From Triops longicaudatus (lineage: Eukaryota > Arthropoda > Branchiopoda > Notostraca > Triopsidae), in assembly GCA_022885665.1 (NCBI GenBank), contig JAGQDJ010000024.1, positions 744,001 to 808,000 of the forward strand: a stretch of DNA of 64,000 nt, given 5' to 3'. Below the pieces are notes generated by a model. It was not told the origin of the DNA. It made no database searches and saw nothing but the letters and a program-made list of their open reading frames with translations. This document shows positions 38,301 to 48,748 of this stretch, in pieces. A program made the position numbers and the translations under genes. Numbering within the stretch: the stretch's first letter is position 1; every line of letters begins with the position of its first letter.

Positions 38301-41300
38301 AGTACTCAACCAAGTGTTGGGGGGATGATCCAAGCAATAACGACGCAGGGTGGGAAAAAGCGTCAAGGGAAAACTTCATTGTACATAAGAGGGTGTCAAG
38401 GGAGGATTGTTGTTGCTTTTCGACCATAAAGTGACGATCAGCTTGTCAATGAGCAAGCTCCGCCCTTGGACACGCGGCAGCAATTCATCTTCCCTGACTT
38501 CTTCTTCTAGAATTCCCACAGTTTTTCCAATTCTTTAAATAGTGAACTCCCTTGAGACAACTCATGCCATAAAATAAATGAAAATAAGATAAAATTAAGG
38601 AATAGAAGCTCCGTCATTTCTACAGCTTAAAGATTTCATGATAATTGTATTAAAACCTTAATTCTCCTTGAGAGCGTTGTTTTATAGGTTACATTCAAAG
38701 GAACTTCAGTTGCATTAGTGATGTAGACCTATTTTTGTCATATGCGGCACTTCTTAAAGGTCAAATATTTAACGATCTTTCGCTACGATAAAGTTTCGCT
38801 CTAAAGTACGCCAGTTATAACAGGCAACAAGTTACTGTGTTAATATCCATAAATGCCAACGAAACGAAAGGCATTTAAGTCAGTACTGACTATGACAAAC
38901 AATTGGATATACGGAAGTTGTTCCGTCCACTTGAATGTAATACATCATAATGAGTTTTTACAGTACAACCGCAAACTTGCCATTATTTTATCTTTTGAGT
39001 ACCTACTTTTGAGGAATCTGCAAGTGTAACGAACCACATAATTTAATCTTATCAAAGCCAACAATGGCAACACTCCGGCAAATTATCAGAATTTATTTTA
39101 ATTCAAACGCAGTAATAAGAAACGCCATCTTGCAATAACACAGTTTTAGTGTTTGTTTTATTTATTTATTTAAAAAAAAAACGAAAAAAGAAAAGGTGAA
39201 AAAATGATTATCAAATTCAAAAGCGATGAATTGAGGGGTGGCGGGTGCAGAGGAGTTATGACAGCACGATTACGTTCACGCGTTTCATAATGAAGCCAAT
39301 TGTTGTTTCAGTTTATCTAACATAGGCGAAGAGGGTGGGAAACTCCGTAGGCACCCTCGATTTCGCGCTTGGCTTACTCGCCGCTGCAGTTCCACGAAGG
39401 GTCGTATACATGGATATGCAGGACTGGTGACCATTTACAGGCCTCAAAACGTATATCCCGTATCTTCCCACGTCTATGGGAAGCTACATGCATGAAAAAG
39501 GAGCAGTCTGTTATTGCATCAATGAGCCATAGATAGGGAGGACAATATGCTGAATGTCTTTTTGACATTTGCCCCCTTTCGTTTATAGAGCCGGGAGTGG
39601 AACCTGCCACCCTCCCGCAAACTTCGCTTGGCCGCGCAGGCAGTGAACCGCAAAGGGGCACCAGGGGGGCTTGAAAAACACGAGATACTTATTCCTCTCT
39701 CAGTAAGATCGTCTTTCGATTCGTGAGAGCGAAGATACTTCTTACGAGGAGTCGAGGGTGTGACGATGCCGCGGATGAGAACTGCACGAGTCGTCACGTG
39801 ATCGGAGTTAATGTTCTGTATAGCCATGAAAAAGTCAACTTAAGTAACTCACGCTCAGCGAGGAAGTGAAATGGCACGGAATTGATGTACTCCGTATGTG
39901 TATTCAGGGGGGACACGAGCTCTACTCCCGTGGGAGAAGAAATATGAGAGTAATTGCTATAACAGAGGGCAATTGAGAATTCCTTTTCATATGTCCAAGC
40001 AAAGCTACAACACAAGAAAAAGAGGCATGTAGCGATTTTCAATTTGCGATTGAAATGTTTGACGATGAATGCCGAGTAAGGACGGAAACGCACTTCTGTC
40101 AGCGGAAATGAAGTCGGAAATCGAGTTGGCGGAGCTACTCCGTCCCGGACAATGAGTTAGTCCTCTTGGCTTCAAACATTTCTGAAAGCGCAAACTGTCA
40201 AATAGCTGTGACTTATTTAATTTCTCCTCCTAGACTACGTAGGATTACACGACGTTTTCAATGAAACCTTCGAAAACTTAACTTTGAATTAAAAAGCAAA
40301 TATTGAAGCGAAAATACGCTAAGTTATTGCAAGTACAGTGTTTCTCTTAAACCTCACTGATTTTCGAGTTTCCCATGAGAACTCTTAATACAAAAGAATA
40401 ACGAGAGATCCAATTCCCTATCCGCGAGCTATTAGACGCTCGGCCACTCCTCCTCTTCGCGGAGTCATTGAGCGCATTTCCTATTGGTGCGCATTTCCGC
40501 TTCCCGTAGTAGTCAGTAGCACGCCCGTGCAACATCGCGGAATCCCCGGCCATCAAAAAGGACGCAGGGGAGGTTAACCCCAGTCCTTTTCTCCCTGGCG
40601 CTTCCCAGTACACCAGTCGAAGCCTCCCACACACCACCATTTCAGTTGTTGATGGCTTTTACGACAGAAAGACAGTTTGGTGCCAATCCCTTTGCTCTTA
40701 ATTCACTTTATTCCTAAGCGAGTTTCCAAACAAGGGGAACCCAGTTATTGGGCTAAAGACTTGAACGTCCCATACAGTTCCTGATCGTATTTTGCTACCG
40801 ACAAACGCCAACGTGTTGCGTGTTACTTCAGAGTCCTAAACGTTTTCGAAATTGCCAAAATTAGATTCCACCAGAAGTTGTCCCGCCAGCTTTTCCCAAT
40901 CTGAGTGCGAGGAGGGTTCGGGACACTGTAAGTGAATTCCGTGAGGCAAGTGTTGCATCCCGTGCTGCGAAAACCCGATTACGGGCAAACAGACCTTACC
41001 CCGAAATCAAATATTCTCCCTTTTTTCTTATAAACAATCCCAACACCTGTGATTTTGTCCCTGAATGTAGTTCACGACCACTGCGATTGTCAAGTTCCTT
41101 GTTCAGTTTTCAATGAGATGCGTAGTTCGTGACTGGTGCTCTTAAAACCCTCGAGCCATTCAAATCTTTGCATTCTTAAACTTTCAACTATGCTGAACAG
41201 TGTTGACAAGCCAGTATTCTAAGTCGACTCGCATTGCGAAAAACTGAGAATATACTCCGGTTACTTTTTTATAGCATAAAGTGTAAACATAGTGAAGACA

Positions 41301-44300
41301 TTGAAGTACAAATCACCAGTGATTGAAATAGCCATTTCCTGCTCAAGTTATATCCATATCAATCATGTTGGATGTGAAATCTCCATCAGAACCATACGGC
41401 AAAGCTGCTCCCTTAGCTAATTTTCCAATGTTATTCACTGGTACTACGTTTTTTCTACTTTTTTCTACTAGTCAAGCAACTGGTTAATATTTGTAAAAGT
41501 ATAATAAATAATTTTGACTTCTGTTTTTCTGTAGACACAGCTTACAAGACAGCATGGTCAACGCCAACCACATCCCAAGCTTCAGGTAATAATATATTCT
41601 ATGAAATTTTGTCACAGCGAAATGTACGAATAAGAATTGAAGGACCAACGAAGGAAGAAATAGCAGTGCGGTGGAAGTAAAAAGAATAGTAGGGGAATAA
41701 AAGGCGATGACTTTATTAGAGGTTGCCCCCCTCGTGTTGGAGTTGTAGGGTCAGTGCAATCAGCACCCGGCGACGCCGGCACTGGACAAATATTTGCACC
41801 CGCCTGCAGGCCTGACTATACTAGATCCTGGGATTTATAAAAAGGGAAGCAGGGAGAAAGTACACGAGAGAAAAAGAGCGGGCAATAGCTTAACTGGGGA
41901 TATGCCAGTTTGGGTTTCGAGAGGGTACTAGAAACTCTCATCATTGCTTTGTCTAGAATAGCTTTTTTGCCCTTTAGCATATACAAAACGTTCGCTATGT
42001 CGCGTACTTTCTTATAAAGACCAATATATGAACGCAAACGAAAGTAAGGTGAGAAGACACGCTTGACCAAGTTAGACAGAAAAGCTCCATTAGATTTCGG
42101 GCGCTCTTTTGTTGATCAAACTCTTAAAAATCCTGACACGTTCTACAATTCTTTCATATTCTATTTACTTTTTCACAAAACTCATTTGATCAACGTTTAC
42201 CCCTGTTTAATTTCAAACAGAAACGAAATAAAAGACTTCGTCACCGACTCGACGGAATTTCTTGTTTAACGTATTAACTGGGTTAGCGAAGCGAATAAGA
42301 TTGCCGAAACGCAGATAGCTTTAGATGACATACGTAGGGGAGCACGTCGTCTCGCACCATCAGTTCAATCGAACGGACAAATTTTCGATTGAGCCGTTTA
42401 TTAGGTTTCTTTCTTTTTTAGCTATCCAAAGCTTAACATATGCCTATGCAATCATTGGGGTGGTTGTTTAAAGGAAAATGTATATTAAAGACGTGATTTA
42501 CCCATCAAAAGAGACAATTACTGATTACAATTCTCATTTATTCGTTTTTTTTTTTCAACTTCCAGGTTACAGTCACCATAGCGCTTTGACGGCCAGCTCC
42601 AAATCAGCGTTAGACCCCCATTCCCACTTGAGAACCTCAGGTAATTTCCTGGCGAAATGTTGTACACAATGGTTGGCTCAAATCCTGGGCAACTTGATTT
42701 CGTAGTAGTTGACCACTACCGTAGCTTTTCCACTCAACAGACCTTTCATGACAGGGCGACAAGCTTTTAAGGATTCCTATTCAACTTTCCATACATTTTT
42801 CTTTCAACGAGACGAAACTGCGTGCCATATTTAATCTAGACGAGGAAAACCATAGAATAAAAGGGAACGCTTCTTCCTTTCGACCTTTGATTTATCGATT
42901 GAAGACACCATTGACGCGGCCTAGCCTCGTTAGCAGCAATTTGTACACCCTCAACCCCGGCACCCCAACTCGCAACCCCCCGTCGGTGATCCACCTTTGA
43001 ATATAGTGAACTTTTGCTCGACCAAGATCTTCCTTCAAAATTTTGTACAATGGAAAACCTCATACAGACTAGATAACGACGCCATAAACCTTCCATTACT
43101 GCCCTATGTCTGAGTTAAACCAGCTTTTTAGCATTCGAAATTTCGCCTTTGTCCAGACAAATGTTGGCTAGCAGGTGAATAGCATTAGCAGACGGAATTT
43201 CTCAACAAGCCAACGGAATTAATGCATGATGGGGTGAATTAGTGCACAAGTTCTTCGGAAAGTGACGCTTATCTTAAACTAGGAGCGCGATGCATGCGAA
43301 AACGAGGTGGGGGCGAACCAAGTGAAGTGGCTAGATGAGGGCTAATCAAGGTTGATGGCCAAATCAGTGGCCGCTTGGGGGAGGGGGGGGGGGAGAGAGT
43401 AAGGAGGGAGTAGCCAAGTCTTGTACCAAGGGATGATGAAAGGCTTTGTTGACACAAGTTCCACAGCAAGACTTACTAGACCTCCCAGTACAACAATACC
43501 TACTCTCCCCACCCCTAATTTGACTCTTTCTCCCCTCGCGCTCTTTTGCCTAGCAACTCATTAACCATGTCTTGACCCCCAGACTCAAATTGCTGTCTTT
43601 TCTTCTCCTTTTTTTTTAGATCCTTACCAAATGTTCGGACCTACAAGCAGTCGCCTTGCTAGCTCAGGTAAAGTCTCGACTAGAAGAAAAAAAAAAAAAT
43701 AGAAATTTATAAAAGATTTTGCATTTCAGGCTCCGGGCAGATTCAGCTATGGCAATTTTTACTCGAACTACTCTCAGATTCGACAAACGCTCCTTGTATC
43801 ACTTGGGAAGGCACCAACGGTGAATTCAAACTAACAGATCCGGATGAAGTTGCCCGAAGATGGGGTGAACGTAAATCGAAACCTAACATGAACTACGACA
43901 AGCTTAGCCGAGCATTACGGTATGGAAAGTAGAAACTGCAAGCTCATATATTGGAAATTGTTATAATAAAGTACTATTCCTTGTTTAGGTATTACTACGA
44001 TAAGAACATAATGACCAAAGTGCACGGCAAACGGTATGCGTATAAATTCGATTTCCAAGGCTTGGCAGCTGCGACTCAACCTGCCGCTGATCCTACAGCT
44101 TACAAATACCAATCAGACTTGTTCATGACGTCGTATCACCCAGGCTCAAAACTGAATCTTGTCGGACATCACGCGTCGATGACATCTTCTGCCGGTAAGC
44201 TCTAAACGGTTCAACTTTGCAAGTGTGATCAATATTCTTTTTCACCCCCCACCCTCAACAGGCTCCATATTTCCTTCCCCGACGTCGTACTGGAATAATG

Positions 44301-44404
44301 CTGGAGCCAATTTGTATTCAAATATGTCCGTGGGAGGTCACAGTTTACCACACCATGCTGGGCATGTCACATCGCACCTTGGGTCGTATCATCATTACGC
44401 ATAA
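35312..44404 (+). CDS. ERG: ERG/FLI-family ETS transcription factor
   Basis: Nuclear DNA-binding regulator of the ERG/FLI1 (insect Ets65A-like) class. Eight coding exons: 35312-35897, 36245-36301, 41535-41585, 42566-42640, 43620-43667, 43730-43919, 43989-44194, 44262-44404; 451 aa. The ETS domain spans the last part of the protein: IQLWQFLLELL, ITWEGTNGEFK, DPDEVARRWGERKSKPN, then the recognition helix MNYDKLSRALRYYYDKNIM. The upstream DPYQMFGPTSSRL and the C-terminal SHLGSY are ERG/FLI hallmarks. The N-terminal exon has low-complexity Gly/Val/Asn repeats and no pointed (PNT) domain; an in-frame TAA sits just before the ATG. Introns 1-3 are 5233, 980 and 979 bp; the others are 62-69 bp. Exons 2-5 are all phase-1 symmetric. 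Other promoters or isoforms are likely but not visible. Confidence 0.92.
35515..35574 (+). repeat. Gly-Val-Asn coding repeat inside the ETS N-terminal exon
   Basis: Short degenerate tandem units of GGAGTCAACATT type encode alternating Gly-Val-Asn-Ile/Val steps (GGVNIGVNIGVNVGVNVNVG). Units differ at third positions, so the repeat is not a recent slippage product. The segment probably forms a flexible, aliphatic low-complexity linker. Confidence 0.75.
36302..41534 (+). other. Large ETS intron 1 (5.2 kb)
   Basis: Much longer than most other introns in the window. No further ETS exon is recognised, but small alternative exons or promoters could hide here. An AT-rich part lies at about 38.5-39.3 kb and a more GC-rich part at about 39.3-40.6 kb. 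The latter holds a strong hairpin and a tRNA-like box pair near 39592-39637 (minus). Confidence 0.6.
39592..39637 (-). repeat. Possible tRNA-like or SINE-like remnant
   Basis: On the minus strand a GCGGCCAAGCG block (A-box-like) precedes GGTTCCACTCC (B-box-like, one mismatch at the purine position) by about 30 nt. The same DNA forms a 9-bp stem with a 2-nt bulge (CGGGAGTGG with CCA-CC-CTCCCG). No complete cloverleaf can be drawn, so it is not called as a tRNA. Confidence 0.2.
43383..43393 (+). repeat. G11 homopolymer in an ETS intron
   Basis: Eleven G flanked by GA repeats, inside the intron before the DPYQ exon. Confidence 0.8.
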
Positions 44405-44659
44405 ATATCGTCAATATTCCAATGTCCCACCTCGATCTCAGAGTTTAACTAGTCTTCACATAACCACGGAAGGAGGGAAGACCGTTCTCTTCTGTGTCTC
44501 AAAAATTTGCTACTTATTTTTCCCCAAAGTTGTTGTTAAACACATTCCTTGACATTCCTTTGACTAGTCATCTTTACAGGTGTGACCATTTTTGTAGGTG
44601 TATTAATGTCAGAGCTTTATATTTAAAGAAGAGTGTAAAAAGGCTTGATGTTCATATGA

Positions 44660-44665
44660 AATAAA
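44660..44665 (+). terminator. Poly(A) signal AATAAA for the ETS gene
   Basis: Plus-strand AATAAA about 255 nt after the ETS stop and the best candidate end signal. It lies about 30 bp from the opposing PIN4 signal. Confidence 0.6.
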
Positions 44666-44692
44666 AAGTGCTCGGAACTTGACCATAGGCAT

Positions 44693-44698
44693 TTTATT
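44693..44698 (-). terminator. Poly(A) signal AATAAA for PIN4
   Basis: Minus-strand AATAAA only 18 nt after the PIN4 stop, implying a very short 3' UTR. It abuts the 3' end of the convergent ETS transcript. Confidence 0.6.
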
Positions 44699-44715
44699 CA
44701 ATTGTACGTTCGCAT

Positions 44716-46501
44716 TCACTTTTTTCCTTCGACCATAATAATATGATAACCGAACTTGGTTTTCACAGGAGGATCGGTATAAATAGGGTTGCCCAATGAG
44801 GAGACCGGTAACGCAAAGGCGGCATCCTGGAACGGACCTACCATGGATCCTCTAACCATCCAACCCAAATCACCCTAATTGTTTTTACCCATGTTAAGAT
44901 TTTGACAGAAATTCAAATGGATATACTATATTACCCCTTGTCGAGCTTTGTCTTCGCTATAGGTAGCCGCAACTTCATTAAATTTCATTCCTGCTTTTAA
45001 TTTTTCCAGTGCTTCTAAAACCTTCGACTGCTTTTCGCACAAGATATGCCTTACCTACATGCAATATCAATCGTAAGTATTTCATTTAAGAGGAGTTAGT
45101 ATTTATAACAGGAAGAATACAGCAAAAAACAGGTGAAGAGGTCTGGCGAGGCAACAATAAATAATGTTCTGGGACAATACGAAAAAGGATTCGCATGTTC
45201 CAGTTTTCTTATATATATTTTTATTATTATTATTTTCTGAACTACAAGTGGCAAGCAGTGTTTATTACAGTAGACTCCCTCCTTTCCGTACAGTGCGTTA
45301 ACCGGTTTAACTGCACATACTAACGTCAAACAAGTTGACGTTACATTTCGGGGGGGGGGGAAATGAACGATTTTGTAGTAAATCAAGAGTATGCGTAAAA
45401 AAAGTACAATCAACATTACTGAATTCTTCAGTAAACAATTGAATGTATGGAACAAGTTTAATCTTGGAGTACACGCATGATTTAAAACTTTTTATGCACC
45501 GTCAAAGCCGTTATTAGCGGGTCAAAAATTCGCGGACAAAATTTTCATACCGATTCCCTCTATTCGCGGCAAGATGTTTCACCACAGGCAGGTCATGCTG
45601 GTAAAATTGATTTAAAATCATAGTCTCTTTGGTGGTAACCTATGATACTATTACCGCTGTTTAATAAAATTAAATTAAATAACTTAATTGCACCGCTATT
45701 TAATTTTGTAACATACTGCAATGGCGAAATATATTTTTGCACAAAGCATTAAGAATGAAAACAAAAGCTAAAGCATGCCGCTTTTAACTAGGAGTAATGT
45801 TTTGATAAGATTTAATATAATATACAATTAGATCACAAGTAGTAGATCGCTTCTTGCAATTGAAACGGCGATTCTGAGCTTCACACGAAATTTAACAATA
45901 AATTTTATATTTTTTTTTAAAACTATTCCCCTTAATGGAGCAAAAAAATTAAAGTTTGAGTTAAAATAAAGTTTGATTGGCAAAATAAAGACTGGAAAAG
46001 CTTTATTAAAATTCCTTTGAAGGCTCTAAAATAGAGAAAAACGACCTAATACTTAAGCGTCACGTTAGCTTAACAGTAAACAAGTTTCCCGTTCTGCGGA
46101 ATAGACCCAAATAGCAAAATTCTGTTATTTTTTATTTATTTTTCGGAAATTTGGAACGCATCCCTATCTTTCATGGTCATTTTCCGGAACGTATCCCCTG
46201 CGAATAAGGATATTCCTTAATTATTATAATGACTACTTTATTCGATTTAGCAAGAATAGGGTCAATTTCCATGTTTGGCGAATAAGAGGGAGTCAACTGC
46301 ATCTACAAGTATGTAGAGTATGTTACGTATTACGCGAACGTGTACTGATTTATAGCTAACATAAGTCAATTTTTCAAAAACTACCTTAACGGAGGTTCCT
46401 CCTTTCTTTTCCTTGCCTGCTCCACCATCGTCAGCATCTTTGGAACCAGACTTTCCTTTTCCACTTCCTGATGCGGCCGCTCCACCTTTTTTTGGGGGCA
46501 T
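44716..46501 (-). CDS. PIN4: Parvulin peptidyl-prolyl isomerase PIN4 (Par14)
   Basis: Small parvulin cis-trans prolyl isomerase, known in other animals as a nucleolar or mitochondrial factor linked to ribosome biogenesis and chromatin. Three minus-strand exons in transcript order: 46501-46385, 45054-44935, 44874-44716; 39+40+52 codons give 131 aa, the same length as human PIN4. Exon 1 encodes the basic Gly/Lys-rich tail (MPPKKGG start, EKKGGTSVK end). The parvulin fold follows: VRHILCEKQSK, FNEVAATYSEDKARQGGDLGWM, GPFQDAAFALPV, then the C-terminal VKTKFGYHIIMVEGKK. All junctions fall between codons. Intron 1 (1330 bp) is mostly a pogo/Tigger-like element; intron 2 is 60 bp. The gene is convergent with the ETS gene and divergent from syntaxin-5. 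Confidence 0.95.
45268..46299. mobile_element. Non-autonomous pogo/Tigger-like DNA element in PIN4 intron 1
   Basis: The ends form inverted repeats: left CAGTAGACTCCCTCCTTTCCG and the reverse complement of the right end, CAGTTGACTCCCTCTTATTCG, agree at 17 of 21 positions. The left end is preceded by TA, the expected pogo/Tigger target; the right end is followed by CA, a one-base departure. Subterminal pieces such as CTATTCGCGGCAAG (about 45556) and ATCCCCTGCGAATAAGGA (about 46188-46205) resemble Tigger subterminal repeats. Most of the 1.03 kb is AT-rich with no transposase frame. A G11 run sits at 45350-45360. Confidence 0.7.
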
Positions 46502-46896
46502 TTTGGGATGAATTCGCCTTTATTATAAAACCATCGACCAAAACAAACTCCACATTTCAAGAAAACGTAACTAGCGCCAAGTAGTTCTTACGTTTGTAGT
46601 ACATGAAATGATCACTGATGGCGGCTCTAAGAGATCTGAAAGGGACATTTTGCTGGTTTACTATTCCATGCTGTGCCAACAAGCAAAAATAATCTGGCAC
46701 AATCGTGAAAGTTGGAAAAGTAAAAGGAATTATAAACATTTTCTACTGCATTCAGGGTAATATAATATAAATTACTGGTTGGAGTATTATAATTATTATT
46801 TTCTTATTTTATGCAGGTGCAATAGCATTGAGCTTCGGGAAAATTGCATGATCCAGCTAAGAATAGTCAAGTTCAACCAAAAGTAAACAGAGCAGT
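46502..46896. promoter_or_regulatory. Divergent promoter region shared by PIN4 and syntaxin-5
   Basis: 395 bp between two opposing start codons. ATGGCGGC near 46617-46624 resembles a YY1/Pho-type site. A minus-strand ATG frame of 49 codons plus one base (46739-46592) ends at a consensus donor (C|GTAAGAAC). It joins neither PIN4 exon in frame and may be a 5' UTR exon or a chance frame. Confidence 0.55.
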
Positions 46897-48080
46897 ATGA
46901 CTTTCCGCGATAGAACCAACGAGTTTATTACAGCAGCAAGAAGCTTACAGAGTCGTCAAACAAACGGAGCAGTAGGGTTCAAGACTTCTGCGAAAAATCG
47001 TGCTAATCCCAGCTTTAGTGAATTCATGAGAATAGCCAAGTAAAGTCTTTACTGATGTTTAAATTGTGTTTACAAACACTGTCTTCATCCTTTCAGGCTA
47101 ATTGGAAAAGACCTTAGCAGCACATATTCCAAGCTAGAGAAGCTTACATTACGTAATACAGCGCCTGTTTGTGTTATTTCAACGAGTCTAAACATATTTT
47201 TTATACTGATATAGTCGCCAAAAGGAAATCCTTATTTGATGACCGTCCACTAGAAATCCAGGAGTTGACTTACATTATCCGGCAGGACATTACGAGCTTA
47301 AATAAACAGATTGCGCAGTTACAAGAACTTGCGAAAACCCGAAATGTCACTCCAAGTGCGTCAAGCAAAAACGCCCAATCACATTCTGCCAATGTGGTTG
47401 TCTCGCTGCAATCCAAGTTAGCTTCCATGTCCTCAGAGTTTAAACAAGTCTTAGAAGTCAGGACAGAAGTAAATATTTCATACATCTCCAATGACCCTTC
47501 ACTAAAAAAAATCGCTTTTTCATTTTGTAGAACTTGAAAGCTCAACGAAGTCGACGAGACCAGTTTAGTCAAGCACCTGTAGCTACTGGACTTCCGCCCT
47601 CGGCCCTAACGGGGTTTCACCAAGGCTCTGTTCTACTTGCTGATGAAGAACAAGCTCAGAGCAATGGCTCGGTGGCCATTGACATGGGAGCGGGCAGTAA
47701 TACAGGCCTGGTGCGAAGACAGCAGCAATTGGTGCATGATGAAAGTGAACACTACCTGCAAAGTCGGAATGAAGCTGTTCAAAGTATTGAATCTACTATC
47801 GTTGAACTCGGTGGTATTTTTCAGCAGCTAGCTTTTATGGTGCGAGAACAGGAAGAAATGGTCCAGAGGTAACAAGACTCTTATGAAAAAGAGAATGATA
47901 AAAATATATTCCCTTAATAGGATCGATGCCAACGTCGACGACGCCCATCTGAACGTGGAAGCAGCTCATAACGAGCTGTTACGCTACTTCCAGTCTGTAA
48001 CATCCAACCGATGGCTTATGTTAAAAATCTTTGGCGTCCTGTTCGTCTTTATCATCATCTTTGCTGTGCTCTTTGCTTAA
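46897..48080 (+). CDS. STX5: Syntaxin-5 (Qa-SNARE)
   Basis: t-SNARE for ER-to-Golgi and intra-Golgi fusion, anchored in cis-Golgi and intermediate-compartment membranes. Five exons: 46897-47039, 47097-47152, 47215-47468, 47531-47868, 47921-48080; introns 52-62 bp; 316 aa, like the short animal isoform. The first residues MTFRDRTNEF carry the DRTxEF N-peptide known to bind the SM protein Sly1/SCFD1. LAKRKSLFDD, EIQELTYIIRQDI and VVSLQSKLASMSSEFKQVLEVRTE are conserved. The SNARE motif includes IESTIVELGGIFQQLAFMV with the zero-layer Gln, and ends in SVTSNRWLMLKI plus a C-terminal hydrophobic anchor (LFVFIIIFAVLFA). Frames join throughout. A longer N-terminal isoform is not visible upstream. Divergent with PIN4, convergent with the sulfotransferase. 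Confidence 0.96.
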
Positions 48081-48748
48081 TCCTTTGAGCAAAGTGAGCT
48101 TCATTCCATAAGACGTGATCGTATTTCTAAAACGATTTAATGGTCAGCGGTTATGCTTCACAGCGACTCCTTTTGTAATCCTAATTTCGTTTCTCCCCCA
48201 TTTCAAATTTTTCGGTTCAATGTTTCTTCCCCGTTTTTATCACGTGCAGGGCTTTAAAAGCACGGCTATAAACCCAGATTGTGAAATAGTCCCCTTTTGG
48301 AAGACATGCTATTGTATTTATCACAGATTTTGAAGAAAGAAGAGGGTTGAACAAAGTAAAACTCAAAGAGGTTGTTATTACGGTTAGTTTAACCCACACC
48401 TCGTCCTCAACCTTGTAAAGATTAGTTTCGTTTTATGAGTACGGCAGGTGAACACAGTATACACAAGCTTAACATGTTCAAACTAGTCGGGCTATACATT
48501 TTAAAAAGAGAACAGCACGACATTGCACAGCAAGAAGAAAGATTGAAAAGATTCTTCGCTCTAATATCACTCCCTTAGGAAAAAGGCTCCTATCAAAAAC
48601 TTTGGCTACAAAACAAGACCCCAATCTCTTTTCTAAAAAGTAGAAGTATCACAAGAATCGTGGTCATCCCCTTTTCCATCAGGGATAAATCACAGATAGA
48701 TGCAAAAAAGCCAAACATCCTTTCTTCAACTACAAAAACCAGAAAAGT
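48081..48748. other. Convergent 3' flank of syntaxin-5 and the sulfotransferase
   Basis: 668 bp between two opposing stop codons, presumably both 3' UTRs. I find no canonical AATAAA placed clearly for either gene, and no other gene. Confidence 0.6.

Noticed and set aside
40430..40455. A-box-like TGGCCGAGCG on the minus strand near 40446, suggestive of a tRNA-Leu/Ser
   Set aside because: No B-box or T-arm follows at a workable distance and no acceptor stem forms.
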